Counted from the stretch's first letter, positions 9,212-18,403 are shown. The stretch: 64,000 bases of DNA from Argonema antarcticum A004/B2 (GCF_023333585.1 NZ_JAIQZN010000008.1:1-64000), one strand, 5' to 3'. Notes: generated by a model from the sequence alone, not told the origin. Made by a program: numbers and translations.

Positions 9212-10780
9212 TTATAACTTTTTTATTTTTAATTCACCTACAGAACTAGAACTGCTTGCTTTCACTTTCAGTAAATTCTGGCGATCGATTTCAAAAGTTA
9301 CTTTTATCCGTTCTTCTCCTCGCGGTTTGGGCGGAATTCCGCTTAGGAAAAATTCGCCAATACAATTTACGCTTTCGGTATCAACAAACTCTGCTAACCT
9401 ATCTGACTGATAAACAGAAATTCGTAATTCTGTCATGTCGTCTCGCGAGGTGGTAAACTCTTTGCTCGCTGCTATGGGTGTATTAGATGGAATTTCGCGC
9501 CCTTTTTCTATTAAGCAACTGAACTTACCTCCTTGGGTGGCAATACCCAGGAAATGGGTGACGATGTTTGCGATCGCGAGTACGGGTGGGGTCACTCCGG
9601 TTGTCCCTATATCGACATCTGACTGCACGTTCAACATAGCGGCAAATATGGCGGCACCACGCGCTACAACTGTGTCTGGATCGGTGTCAGAATATGGTGG
9701 TTTGCCAAACATTTCGGTCAGCATTTCTTGCGCCAGCGGGACTTTAGTAGACCCGCCTACTAAAATGATGCGAGAGATATTTTCTATAGTTAGTTTCGCA
9801 TTATCTAACGCTGTTTGTACGGCGTTTTTTGATGACAAAATGAGTTCGCGTATGGCGTCGTTGAATTCACTGCGTCCGATCTCGATATCCAGATTGTGAA
9901 CATGACCGGATTCATCTTTAATTAAGTTAGGAATGGCGATTTGGGCAGTTTTAGATTCTGTCAGTTCCCATTTAGCAGTCTCCGCCGCATCTCTAAGCTT
10001 TTGTTGTGCTTCGCGCAAAGCTTTTAGTGAAATTCCGAAATCTTTCTTGAGGTCGAGAATATCGATTTTTGATATTTCTTGGAATTTGTGGGCAGCAATT
10101 TCCATGATTTTGCGATCGAAGTCGTCTCCACCAAGTTTGGGAATGCCTTCTTTAGCTAAGATTTTGAACTCGGCGCGACGATCTTTAGTTGAATCTACCT
10201 GGAGAATGGAGACATCGAAAGTGCCGCCACCTAAGTCGTAAACTAAAATAGTTTGGTCGCGGTCTTTTTCTATAGCATAAGCGATCGCAGCTGCTACTGG
10301 TTCCTCTAATAAATAGAGAACATCCAAATTAGCCAATTTACCCGCTTCTAGGGTGGCAGTTTTCTGGGTGTCGTCGAAGTTAGCGGGAATACAGATAACT
10401 GCATAGCGGGGAGTGCCAAGCAAATCTACTGTCCCTGTCTGTTGGGCACCGTTAACCAATTTCGATAAAATCTCAGCAGTGACATCTGTAGGGGTGTAGA
10501 TTTTTCCCGGTAAACTTTTAAATTCTTTTTTCCAATTTCCTCCCATCTCGCGCTTGATGGAGGCAACGGTATTTTCTGGGTCGATTATTAAACGGTTGCG
10601 TGCTGCTTTTCCAACTAATATTTCACCATCAACACGCACGCTTAATACAGATGGAAGTGTTTTATTTCCGTCAATTGGGATAACGTCAGTTTGTCCTTTG
10701 ATAAAAACTGCGATCGCTGAGTTGGATGTTCCTAGATCGATTCCGACAATATAAGGGCTATGTTTGGGAATTATAGTCAT
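9212..10780 (-). CDS. Hsp70-family protein, short form without lid
   Basis: A 522-residue Hsp70 with GIDLGTSNS (residues 13-21), DLGGGTFD (182-189) and the GGSTKVP adenosine-binding motif. After the ATPase domain, the substrate-binding beta region is recognisable (a GIATQGGKFS..I.KG..IPSN stretch like the DnaK SBD start), but there is no alpha-helical lid. The first ATG (10780) is close to the heptamer array. It is the first gene of a tight Hsp70 / GrpE-like / Hsp70 unit, with 4 bp to the next gene. Likely a specialised chaperone system; substrates are unknown. Confidence 0.92.
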   Translation of the reverse strand: MTIIPKHSPYIVGIDLGTSNSAIAVFIKGQTDVIPIDGNKTLPSVLSVRVDGEILVGKAARNRLIIDPENTVASIKREMGGNWKKEFKSLPGKIYTPTDVTAEILSKLVNGAQQTGTVDLLGTPRYAVICIPANFDDTQKTATLEAGKLANLDVLYLLEEPVAAAIAYAIEKDRDQTILVYDLGGGTFDVSILQVDSTKDRRAEFKILAKEGIPKLGGDDFDRKIMEIAAHKFQEISKIDILDLKKDFGISLKALREAQQKLRDAAETAKWELTESKTAQIAIPNLIKDESGHVHNLDIEIGRSEFNDAIRELILSSKNAVQTALDNAKLTIENISRIILVGGSTKVPLAQEMLTEMFGKPPYSDTDPDTVVARGAAIFAAMLNVQSDVDIGTTGVTPPVLAIANIVTHFLGIATQGGKFSCLIEKGREIPSNTPIAASKEFTTSRDDMTELRISVYQSDRLAEFVDTESVNCIGEFFLSGIPPKPRGEERIKVTFEIDRQNLLKVKASSSSSVGELKIKKL

Positions 10781-10811
10781 TTTTTAAATGGGAAAATGGA
10801 GAGTGGGGGAG

Positions 10812-11004
10812 TGGGGATTGGGGATTGGGGATTGGGGATTGGGGATTGGGGATTGGGGATTGGGGATTGACAACTGACAACTGACAACTGACCACTGACA
10901 ACTGACAACTGACCACTGACAACTGACAACTGACAACTGACCACTGACAACTGACAACTGACAACTGACAACTGACCACTGACAACTGACAACTGACAAC
11001 TGAC
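10812..11004. repeat. Heptanucleotide STRR arrays (GGGGATT x ~8, then ACAACTG/ACCACTG x ~19)
   Basis: About 57 bp of GGGGATT repeats are directly followed by about 136 bp of ACAACTG with ACCACTG variants. The array fills the whole gap between two Hsp70 genes. A 7-bp period has no stop in several frames, which generates spurious ORFs (SVVSCQL-like heptads); these are not genes. Confidence 0.95.
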
Positions 11005-11006
11005 CA

Positions 11007-12536
11007 TTATCTATTCATAATTCTCGCCACTTTCGTGTAAGCTTCGCCGTTTTCGACTAAAGAATCCACGGCAGTTAAGTCTACAACGCCTTGATTTTTT
11101 CTGGCTTTCTCTATAATAGATAAGCTTTGCGATATGGCTGGCAACTGCACTGCTGTAAAGTGAATGATGCCATCAGCATCAAGATCGAAAATAGCGGCGA
11201 CAGGTACAATTTCAGAATGCGGCGGTGATACAGGCAGGGAAAGCAAACCCAGGCATTCGTTGAATTTGGGGTCGTTGTTTTCGCCGCGAAATACGGGTAT
11301 GTCTATCTCGTTTTGGAGGGCGCGATTTGTGTAACCGATAATACCGCGTCGGCAGGGATAGGCGGTTTGACGGGGAATAATTGGCTTGAAAACTAGCTCA
11401 TCCTGCTTATTGAGCATGGATACGCCCAGTGAATGTGCGGTTACATCTAGCACATCGAGGGGAACTAGATCTGGTAAGGAAAGGTTAGCGGCTGCGATCG
11501 CAGCACCGTGTGCAACTACTTCGTCTACGCGATCGCTAGTGTAAGGTTCTTTGATTTCTTTAGCAACAATTTCCCGGACGGCGCGATTTTTGGTAGAACC
11601 ACCTACGAGAATCACGCGATCGATATCTTGCGGTTTCAAAAGGGCGTCTTGCAAAACCGACTTCATGCAATCAACTGTGCGTCGCAATAGCGGCGCAATT
11701 AAATTGTTGTACTCAGATACAGAAATTTCCAGTTCTAGGGGATAACCCAAACAGTCAGGAATGGCGATCGTGGCCCGATCGCTGATTGAAAGTTCAATTT
11801 TGGCATTTTCTGCGGCTTCTTTGAGGCGTTGTCGTGCGATCGTTCCTTCTCGACTAGGATCGTTTTGTAAGTCAATGCCTGTCTGTTCTTGAAATGTTTG
11901 ACTTGCCCAATTTACGATCGCTCGATCGAAGTCGTCGCCACCCAAGTGACTGTCTCCGCCTACCGCTTTCACCTCGAAGCGATTGCCTTGCACAAGCAAA
12001 ATTGAGACATCAAATGTACCGCCACCAAGATCGTATACCATGATAGTCTGGTCTTTGTTTTTGTCAAGACCGTAGGCGATCGCAGCTGCGGTGGGTTCGG
12101 GAATCAGACGAAGTACGTTCAGTCCCGCCTCTTCACCAGCACGTTTGGTATCTTCCCGTTGCGCCTCAGTAAAATAGGCGGGAACCGTAATCACGGCGTC
12201 GCGGATATCTTCACCAAGTGCTTTGCGCGTACCTTCCACAAGGATCTTCAGCACCATGCTACTGATATCTAAGGGAGACAGGAATTTGCCGCCGATGCGA
12301 TAGAATTTGTTGCGGTCTCCCATGAAACGCTTTGCCGATGCGATCGTGTTTTCCGGGTCTAGCAACAACCTCGATTTTGCCGCTTGACCTACCAACACAC
12401 TGCCATCGTCGCGCCAGGAAACCACAGAAGGCATGGTAGAACGACCGTCAATAGCTATAGTTTCTACAACTCCTCGGCGAAAGATAGACACAACTGAATT
12501 CGTCGTTCCTAAGTCGATGCCAACAGCGTATGTCAT
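11007..12536 (-). CDS. Hsp70/DnaK-like protein, short form
   Basis: Hsp70 ATPase with GIDLGTTNS (residues 6-14 from the chosen ATG), VPAYFTEAQR, EPTAAA.AYG, DLGGGTFD (169-176), HLGGDDFD and GGSTK. This is the paralogue closest to DnaK, but it is only about 509 residues, again lacking the lid. I chose the ATG at 12536, which places the P-loop at the usual distance; an upstream in-frame start at 12554 is possible. It is separated from the downstream Hsp70-GrpE-like operon by the heptamer array, so cotranscription is uncertain. Confidence 0.93.
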   Translation of the reverse strand: MTYAVGIDLGTTNSVVSIFRRGVVETIAIDGRSTMPSVVSWRDDGSVLVGQAAKSRLLLDPENTIASAKRFMGDRNKFYRIGGKFLSPLDISSMVLKILVEGTRKALGEDIRDAVITVPAYFTEAQREDTKRAGEEAGLNVLRLIPEPTAAAIAYGLDKNKDQTIMVYDLGGGTFDVSILLVQGNRFEVKAVGGDSHLGGDDFDRAIVNWASQTFQEQTGIDLQNDPSREGTIARQRLKEAAENAKIELSISDRATIAIPDCLGYPLELEISVSEYNNLIAPLLRRTVDCMKSVLQDALLKPQDIDRVILVGGSTKNRAVREIVAKEIKEPYTSDRVDEVVAHGAAIAAANLSLPDLVPLDVLDVTAHSLGVSMLNKQDELVFKPIIPRQTAYPCRRGIIGYTNRALQNEIDIPVFRGENNDPKFNECLGLLSLPVSPPHSEIVPVAAIFDLDADGIIHFTAVQLPAISQSLSIIEKARKNQGVVDLTAVDSLVENGEAYTKVARIMNR

Positions 12537-12627
12537 AAGTATTGCCAATAACAATAAACTCTAAACCCAGTGGTTGTTGCAAAGTAAATAATACCAGAAA
12601 ACTGGCGAACAATTACCTTTTTCCCAA

Positions 12628-13014
12628 TTACCCATCACCGATTAATAATGACACATGGGCGCTAACAACGCGCCAACCTTTTTCGGTTCGCATCCAGGTT
12701 TGACTTTGGCGTCCGATCCTATCTGAGGATGGTGGGCGCTTAAATTCTGTATTTACTGTGGCAAAATCTCGTCCGTAAGTGGTGATGACTGTGTTTATCA
12801 GTACCCTTTCTAAATTAGCAGCCGATCGGTTGCTGCGAAAAGTCGCGATCGCATCATAACCGTACAGATTTTCTCCCACGCCAAAGCGTACTGTCTGCGG
12901 ACTTTGCCAAAATAGTTCGTCTAGTACGGCGATGTCATTGTCAATCAAAGCTTTTTCGTAACGCTGAAATGCTGCTGTCACTTCAGCTACCACATCGGGA
13001 ATGTTGATATCCAT
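12628..13014 (-). CDS. AtzH/HpxZ-like (DUF3225), SnoaL-fold protein
   Basis: A 128-residue single-domain protein with the NTF2/SnoaL pattern: an N-terminal helix ([16 protein letters not shown]), [17 protein letters not shown], then [14 protein letters not shown] and [18 protein letters not shown]. Proteins of this family (HpxZ, AtzH) sit next to amidases or ureide- and triazine-degrading hydrolases. Here an amidohydrolase and a cysteine hydrolase lie 2-4 kb away, with two unrelated genes between. A role in amide/ureide metabolism is inferred from family and context only. Confidence 0.75.
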   Translation of the reverse strand: MDINIPDVVAEVTAAFQRYEKALIDNDIAVLDELFWQSPQTVRFGVGENLYGYDAIATFRSNRSAANLERVLINTVITTYGRDFATVNTEFKRPPSSDRIGRQSQTWMRTEKGWRVVSAHVSLLIGDG

Positions 13015-13098
13015 AGTTCTGGAAAATAAATATTAGCAATTTCTAGCAACCGCCCGTGTTAGGACAACTCCAACTTTTACCTCTGGTCTTTCCATCCC

Positions 13099-13182
13099 CC
13101 TCTTCCCTCTTCCCTCTTCCCTCTTCCCTCTTCCCTCTTCCCTCTTCCCTAGCCCCTAGCCCCTAGCCCCTAGCCCCTAGCC
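13099..13182. repeat. Heptanucleotide STRR arrays (CTTCCCT and AGCCCCT)
   Basis: About seven copies of CTTCCCT are followed by about five copies of AGCCCCT, ending close to a short GGTAGGCATTGCCCACCC sequence. They lie in the intergenic gap between the DUF3225 gene and the small acidic gene. The composition is typical of cyanobacterial STRRs; no coding function. Confidence 0.93.
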
Positions 13183-13212
13183 ATAAGGTAGGCATTGCCC
13201 ACCCTACGAGTT

Positions 13213-13434
13213 TTATTCTGGATACAGACGATATGAGGCTGTTGGCAAATCAGTTGTATTATCCCCTTTTTCCATCTCCTCGTCAAACTCTTCGATCAAT
13301 TTTTCGCACTTTTCCAACAATTCTTTCTCCTCTTCTGGTGTAAATCCTTCTTCAGCAGCTGTGCGAATTGGGCTTTTCTCATTTTCTTCTAAGGTTAGTG
13401 GCGATTTTTCTGGGTTGTTTTTTTCAGAAGTCAT
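13213..13434 (-). CDS. Small acidic hypothetical protein
   Basis: A protein of about 73 residues, very rich in Glu and Lys (EGFTPEEEKELLEKCEKLIEEFDEEME), predicted mostly helical, with no recognised domain. I chose the ATG at 13434 because AAGGA lies 9 bases upstream; an in-frame ATG seven codons earlier lacks this. It lies 51 bp after the stop-proximal side of the TPR-dioxygenase gene, same strand, and may be cotranscribed with it. Confidence 0.6.
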   Translation of the reverse strand: MTSEKNNPEKSPLTLEENEKSPIRTAAEEGFTPEEEKELLEKCEKLIEEFDEEMEKGDNTTDLPTASYRLYPE

Positions 13435-13485
13435 AGGTAAAGTTCCTTGGTGCAATAAGTAGGTATGGCTCGATGTCAGATCGGT

Positions 13486-15264
13486 TTAGCGCGGTATGAC
13501 GTTGAAGGAAATACAAATGCGATCGCTATTTCCAGTAAAGGGAATGGTTGAATGCCAGAAGTAGGATGGGAAGAGTACCAGCAACCCTTCTTCTGGTTTA
13601 ATTGTATATTTTTCTATTTCTTCCGTTTCCACTACCTTGGGGAATAGATTGCCGAAATTCAAATATCCTTCCCCATTATTGTTCTGCTTCACAGTATCTG
13701 GAATTTGGATATAATAAACGCCACTGACAAAACTTTCCGGGTGAATATGAGAGGTTTGAAATCCTTCTGACTCAAGTACAACAGCCCAACCGCTGAGTTT
13801 CCATGCTGATGGCGGTTCAGAGAAAAAGTCATTTTTGGCATTAACTGCACAACTGTTTAAATAATCCCTTATGTGGATATTTACCATATCGCATAAGGTC
13901 GTAATTACAGGTGCATTATCGGTAAATATCTCGTAAGTCTGACGCCCTTTGTTTATGGGTTTGCCAATCCGATCTTTTAGTAAAGTCGGATGATTATAAA
14001 TATACTTTTTTAGGTCAGCATTGTAAGCAGTTATATTATCCCATTGTGCCACTTTAGTAAATGGGTATTTGGCCAGCAGCGCTGAGTAATCAAAAATATC
14101 CGCAGCCTCATCGATTTTTTCCACTTCTTGAAGTGCTAAACCAAGATGGGCATAAACTTTAACATTTTTTTGGTCACTTTCGCGGGCTAGTTGAAAGTGT
14201 GCGATCGCTCCCTCTAAATCACCCGTTTCTCGCAAAGCAATTCCCATATTAACACCAAAATCTACCGCATCTCCATCTAACTTGAATTTGTTTTGATAAA
14301 GTTTGATTGCTTCGTTCCACTGAGATTTATTAGCGAATATTTGGCCTAAACGAGACATTGCTTTGAGCGATTTAGGCTCTAGTTTTAAAGCTAGATTGTA
14401 ACATTCTACCGCCTCCTCATTGTGCCCTTGTTGACTCAAAATAATACCGAGATTAATATGAGGATCGGGGTTCTCAGGTGCTAATTTAGCAACTTCGCGA
14501 TAACAGGCAACCGCAACATCAATTCTACCCTGTTCGTAGAAGACTGCACCAATATTGGCAAGAGCTTCTGTAGAGTAAGGATCGATTTCCAAAGCTTGCT
14601 GATAGGCTGACTGTGCCGATCTAAGATCGCCTTTCCGGTAATATAGCATACCCAGAGATGTCAGTGCTTCAAAGAAATCCGGCACAATCGATAGACCTTT
14701 TTGATAAGAAGCGATCGCATCATCCAGCAAACCAATTTCCTTTAACAAATGACCGAGCGCTACATGAGCGCGTGGATGCCGGGGATTCGCCGTTACTGCT
14801 AGTTTGAAGGATGCGATCGCATCTTCTACCAGGTCTTCTTCTGTTAGTAAAATACCCAAATTAAAGTGTGTATCTGCAAAGTTAGGATTAATTTCTAAAG
14901 CATTTTTATAACATTTAATAGCTTCCTCTGTGCGCCTTGCCGATATGTAGACGCTGCCCAAATTATTCAAATAGCCAGCATTGTTGGGTTCAACACTTAC
15001 AGCCGCAGAAATTAGAGGAATTGCGCCTTTTAGATCCCCATTTTGCGCCTTAAGTAGACCCAAACCATTTAATGCCTTGGGATTTTTAGGTTCCGACTGA
15101 AGTATTTGTTCGTAAACAATTTGTGCTTGCGCCAACTGTCCGCTTTTGTGAAGTGACAGCGCATCAGAAAGGGCATCCGATCGCAAATTATTGTTTTGCC
15201 TAAAAACACTTTGACTATTTTTACCTTTATTTTTTGCCGCTTTTCGTCTTTGTTCTCTATTCAT
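13486..15264 (-). CDS. TPR protein with C-terminal 2OG-Fe(II) oxygenase domain
   Basis: 592 residues. Residues about 30-400 are a run of roughly 10-11 TPR motifs (GxxxxxxGxxxxAIxxYxxALxxxPxxxxA). Residues about 430-592 match the TPR-linked putative 2OG-Fe(II) oxygenase family (2OG-FeII_Oxy_5-like): the proximal iron ligands are in HIHPESFVSGVYY, the distal histidine in FPSYFWHSTIPF, and the 2-oxoglutarate-binding arginine in SDRICISFNV. The third ligand is probably the Glu of HPES rather than the usual HxD. The likely role is hydroxylation of a protein or small molecule, with the TPR part as substrate adaptor. The substrate is unknown. Confidence 0.85.
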   Translation of the reverse strand: MNREQRRKAAKNKGKNSQSVFRQNNNLRSDALSDALSLHKSGQLAQAQIVYEQILQSEPKNPKALNGLGLLKAQNGDLKGAIPLISAAVSVEPNNAGYLNNLGSVYISARRTEEAIKCYKNALEINPNFADTHFNLGILLTEEDLVEDAIASFKLAVTANPRHPRAHVALGHLLKEIGLLDDAIASYQKGLSIVPDFFEALTSLGMLYYRKGDLRSAQSAYQQALEIDPYSTEALANIGAVFYEQGRIDVAVACYREVAKLAPENPDPHINLGIILSQQGHNEEAVECYNLALKLEPKSLKAMSRLGQIFANKSQWNEAIKLYQNKFKLDGDAVDFGVNMGIALRETGDLEGAIAHFQLARESDQKNVKVYAHLGLALQEVEKIDEAADIFDYSALLAKYPFTKVAQWDNITAYNADLKKYIYNHPTLLKDRIGKPINKGRQTYEIFTDNAPVITTLCDMVNIHIRDYLNSCAVNAKNDFFSEPPSAWKLSGWAVVLESEGFQTSHIHPESFVSGVYYIQIPDTVKQNNNGEGYLNFGNLFPKVVETEEIEKYTIKPEEGLLVLFPSYFWHSTIPFTGNSDRICISFNVIPR

Positions 15265-15315
15265 ATTCGATCCTTGTTTTCTCGTGACCGGACTTAGGCT
15301 GGGAATGCTCTGTAA

Positions 15316-15347
15316 GAGGATCTGCCTCTAGTCTGAGGTAGATCCTC
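15316..15347 (-). terminator. Hairpin between amidohydrolase and TPR genes
   Basis: A 13-bp stem (GAGGATCTGCCTC with GAGGTAGATCCTC, one G-T pair) around a 6-nt loop, just downstream of the amidohydrolase stop. There is no clear U-tract on the minus strand, so termination is only possible, not shown. Confidence 0.4.
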
Positions 15348-15354
15348 ATTTTAA

Positions 15355-16779
15355 CTAAGAATAACCTTGGGCCGATCGCGCTTGCAATCCCATCACAGTG
15401 CGATAACGATCTTCTACTTCGCCCAGTGTTTTAGACTGGCGATTATTAGCCCACTGACTGCGATCGAACAATTCCTTTCTTAAGTTATCTACATCGATAG
15501 TTGTCACTTGCCCATTTGCAACAACTCTTTTGCCATTTACCCAAACACTATCAACCGCCTGAGTGGGACGACCCAATATTAGCAAACCAATCGGGTCGGT
15601 GCGCGGCAACAGCGACAAACTCTTAAGATCGTAAAGTACCATATCGGCCTTTTTACCCACAGTCAGCGAACCAAGTTCATCCGCCACATTCAATCCTTTA
15701 GCACCGCCCAAAGATGCCATTTCCACCGATTGACGCGGCCCGATCCAGTGGTGATAATCTAAATCCGTGACGTTGTGCAAAATCGAACCAATCTTGATAG
15801 CTTCCAGCAAATCTTGCGAATCGTTACTAGCAGAACCATCGCAACCAAAAGACACATTGACTCCCGCTTGCAGATATTTCAAAATAGGAGCAATGCCGCT
15901 ACCCAAACGCAGGTTACTGAGAGGATTATGTACAACGGTGGATTGAGTTTCTACCAAAATAGCAATATCTGCATCGGTCAAATGCACGCAGTGGGCTAAA
16001 GAAGTGCGGGGACTAAGATAACCGATACGCTGGAGATGTTCAACTGCGCTACATCCGTATTTTTCTTGAGCCAGCAACACTTGGGCTTTGGTTTCCAGCA
16101 AGTGAGAATGACGACAGAGATTGTAGCGATCGCTCAATTCTGTAACGCCTTCAAACAAAGCATCAGAACACAGTTGAATTCCCGTCGGCGCAACCAAAAT
16201 ATACACGCCTTCTTCTGGTTTGTGAAACTTATTTACAGCCTCTTCTATTAATTGCAGAGTGGCGTTTGTCGAGCGAATATAAGCTTCGTGTTCCTGTTTT
16301 GTATCGCCGCTGGGAATGCCAGATGTGAGAGATTCATCCTGAATCAGAGGGGCGATAAAAGCGCGGATACCGACTTCTTTGTAAGCGCGAACAGCAGTAG
16401 CAATAGTTTCGATTTCTTTACCCGGAATCAAAACCAAGTGATCGACAACACTTGTGCCTCCAGACAGCAAAGTTTCTACAGCCGTACCTAAAGCAGTCAG
16501 ATAAATTTGTTCCAGTTCCAGAGGTACAAAGTCGTAGAGTTCCGCCAGCCACAATTCTAGCGGAACCGGGGGAATCACGCCGCGCTGCCACATCTCCGAC
16601 GAGTGGGTGTGCCCGTTGACGAAACCGGGGAGGAGGAGTTTGTTGTTACAATCGACAGGAATGCCGATCGCATTGAGATTGGGGTCAATAGCGGCAATGC
16701 GATCGCCTACTACTTGCACATCAACGGTTGCGTAACCGCGATCGACCGGAATTAGAGCTTGCTGGAGGGTAAAAGTCAC
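15355..16779 (-). CDS. Metal-dependent amidohydrolase (TrzN/AtzA/guanine deaminase-like subgroup)
   Basis: 474 residues. Metal ligands are visible in order: HTH in LPGFVNGHTHSSEMW (about 50-62), RHSHLLETKAQ, SLAHCVHL and GCDGSASND, the pattern of the SsnA/TrzN/chlorohydrolase group of cyclic deaminases and amidohydrolases. The C-terminus carries the usual GSLTVGKKADMVLYD composite-domain strand. It is divergently transcribed from a cysteine hydrolase and a cupin gene. Together these suggest deamination or hydrolysis of an N-heterocycle or ureide; the real substrate cannot be read from sequence. Confidence 0.88.
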   Translation of the reverse strand: MTFTLQQALIPVDRGYATVDVQVVGDRIAAIDPNLNAIGIPVDCNNKLLLPGFVNGHTHSSEMWQRGVIPPVPLELWLAELYDFVPLELEQIYLTALGTAVETLLSGGTSVVDHLVLIPGKEIETIATAVRAYKEVGIRAFIAPLIQDESLTSGIPSGDTKQEHEAYIRSTNATLQLIEEAVNKFHKPEEGVYILVAPTGIQLCSDALFEGVTELSDRYNLCRHSHLLETKAQVLLAQEKYGCSAVEHLQRIGYLSPRTSLAHCVHLTDADIAILVETQSTVVHNPLSNLRLGSGIAPILKYLQAGVNVSFGCDGSASNDSQDLLEAIKIGSILHNVTDLDYHHWIGPRQSVEMASLGGAKGLNVADELGSLTVGKKADMVLYDLKSLSLLPRTDPIGLLILGRPTQAVDSVWVNGKRVVANGQVTTIDVDNLRKELFDRSQWANNRQSKTLGEVEDRYRTVMGLQARSAQGYS

Positions 16780-16911
16780 CGAATTCCCCTGTAAATTAAG
16801 AATTTAGAAAGTTTTCCGAGTTTGGGACAAAAAAGTAGTATTAAACATATTAAGTCTAATTCCATTTTGAACTACAACAGAACTGTAACTCAAAACTCAA
16901 AATTCAAAACT

Positions 16912-17715
16912 ATGATGAAACCCCTACGTACCTTGGGCATACCCCCAAATGCTTGGGCAGTTGATGCGGAAGTAGCAGATATCACCCGACCGCCCCTCGA
17001 ACCTCAATCCATAATACTACCAACAGAAACCAAAAAGCTACGTCTGGATTTGGCAAAAGCAGCCATATTAGTAATTGATATGCAAAATGACTTCTGTCAT
17101 CCAGATGGTTGGCTAGCGCATATTGGCATAGACGTGACACCGGCACAGACTCCCATCAATCCCCTCAACACACTACTACCAGAATTGCGAAAAGCCAATG
17201 TGACTGTAATTTGGCTTAACTGGGGAAACCGTCCCGATTTACTGAATATCAGCGCTGGATTGCGCCACGTTTACAATCCTACAGGCTCGAGCGTTGGTTT
17301 GGGCGATCCTTTGCCTGCCAATGGTGCCAAAGTCCTGATGGCGGGAAGTTGGGCGGCGGCAGTAGTAGATGAATTAGAACAAAAACCTGAAGATATCCGT
17401 GTTAATAAATACAGAATGAGCGGTTTTTGGGATACTACTTTAGATAGCATCCTGCGAAACCTGGGAAAAACTACTCTATTCTTTGGAGGAGTGAATGCCG
17501 ATCAGTGCGTAATGGCTACATTGCAAGATGCTAACTTCCTGGGTTATGACTGTATTTTAGTCAAAGATTGCACCGCCACTACTTCCCCAGAGTATTGCTG
17601 GCAAGCCACCCTTTATAACGTTAAGCAATGTTTTGGTTTTGTTACAGATTCGCAAGCTATCTTAAAGGCAATTACTCATTCGATTTTAGATTTTGGATTG
17701 AACCCACAGCAGTAA
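16912..17715 (+). CDS. Isochorismatase-like cysteine hydrolase
   Basis: About 268 residues from the ATG at 16912. The start is chosen here because the preceding in-frame codons are low-complexity CAAAA-rich repeat sequence. AILVIDMQNDFCHPDGW carries the catalytic Asp, and GGVNADQCVMATLQDA carries the nucleophilic Cys; the catalytic Lys is expected between them. The length and an extended N-terminus fit the RutB/biuret-hydrolase-like group more than small nicotinamidases. Divergent from the amidohydrolase and upstream of a cupin gene, which fits an amide- or ureide-cleaving step. Confidence 0.85.
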   Translation: MMKPLRTLGIPPNAWAVDAEVADITRPPLEPQSIILPTETKKLRLDLAKAAILVIDMQNDFCHPDGWLAHIGIDVTPAQTPINPLNTLLPELRKANVTVIWLNWGNRPDLLNISAGLRHVYNPTGSSVGLGDPLPANGAKVLMAGSWAAAVVDELEQKPEDIRVNKYRMSGFWDTTLDSILRNLGKTTLFFGGVNADQCVMATLQDANFLGYDCILVKDCTATTSPEYCWQATLYNVKQCFGFVTDSQAILKAITHSILDFGLNPQQ

Positions 17716-17731
17716 AAACAAATAATCATAT

Positions 17732-17886
17732 CATGTCCTTACACATCGGTCACCTCAAAAACTCGTGTGATTATTCTTATCTGCGTTTATCTGCGTTTAT
17801 CTGTCTACCCTACGGTCAGGCGAAGCGCCTACATCTGCGGTAAAAATTTAACCAACGATGACAACAGACAATTTGACGATATCACT
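17732..17886. repeat. Dispersed repeat family, copy A
   Basis: Begins ATCATGTCCTTACACATCGG, contains TCTGCGTTTATCTGCGTTTA, and ends AACAGACAATTTGACGATAT. An extra segment of about 25 bp (CTACGGTCAGGCGAAGCGCC) interrupts the core relative to the copies at 20648 and 36159. Confidence 0.85.
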
Positions 17887-17912
17887 ACCAAATAACAAAG
17901 GAAAAAGGAAAA

Positions 17913-18365
17913 ATGATTAATCGCTGCATGATTCCGATCGCCAAGTCTCCCAGAGATTATCAAGCTTTTCGCATCAGTCCCCAGGACAGCAATCGGTTAG
18001 CGATCGTATTCGATCCCACAAGTGCTAACGTATCGTTAACTTTGTGCGTCGAAATTTTTGATGCTGGGGGTAAAACTCCTCCCAATCGTCATAATCTGGC
18101 CGTAGAATTGTTTTTTATCCTCAAAGGAGAAGGACTGGCAACCTGCGATGGCAAAACAGTTTCTATTGGTGCCGGAGACAGCATATTAGTACCGCCAACA
18201 GGAACTCACGAACTTAAAAATACAGGTTCAGGGCGCTTGTACGCCCTGTGTTTTATGGTTCCCAACGAAGACTTTGTAGAACTGATTCGCAGCGGCACAC
18301 CCGTAGAATTGGATGAAGAAGATTTAAGCGTTCTCGGTCGTAAAGATGCGCTGGTTCCATGCTGA
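17913..18365 (+). CDS. Cupin-domain protein
   Basis: 150 residues with one cupin barrel: motif 1 is represented by PPNRHNLAVELFFILKGEG and motif 2 by PPTGTHELKNTG. One His and one Glu of motif 1 and one His of motif 2 are present, so metal binding is plausible. It follows the cysteine hydrolase on the same strand, with the repeat copy in the 197-bp gap. It may act in the same small-molecule pathway; the function is otherwise unknown. Confidence 0.8.
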   Translation: MINRCMIPIAKSPRDYQAFRISPQDSNRLAIVFDPTSANVSLTLCVEIFDAGGKTPPNRHNLAVELFFILKGEGLATCDGKTVSIGAGDSILVPPTGTHELKNTGSGRLYALCFMVPNEDFVELIRSGTPVELDEEDLSVLGRKDALVPC

Positions 18366-18403
18366 AAAAAGCCAGAAGCTGTTGTGCATTTAAATCCCAT
18401 ATC

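Noticed and set aside
10777-11007. Three overlapping ORFs of SVVSCQL-like heptads
   Set aside because: Products of a 7-bp tandem array read in each frame; no RBS or conservation expected.
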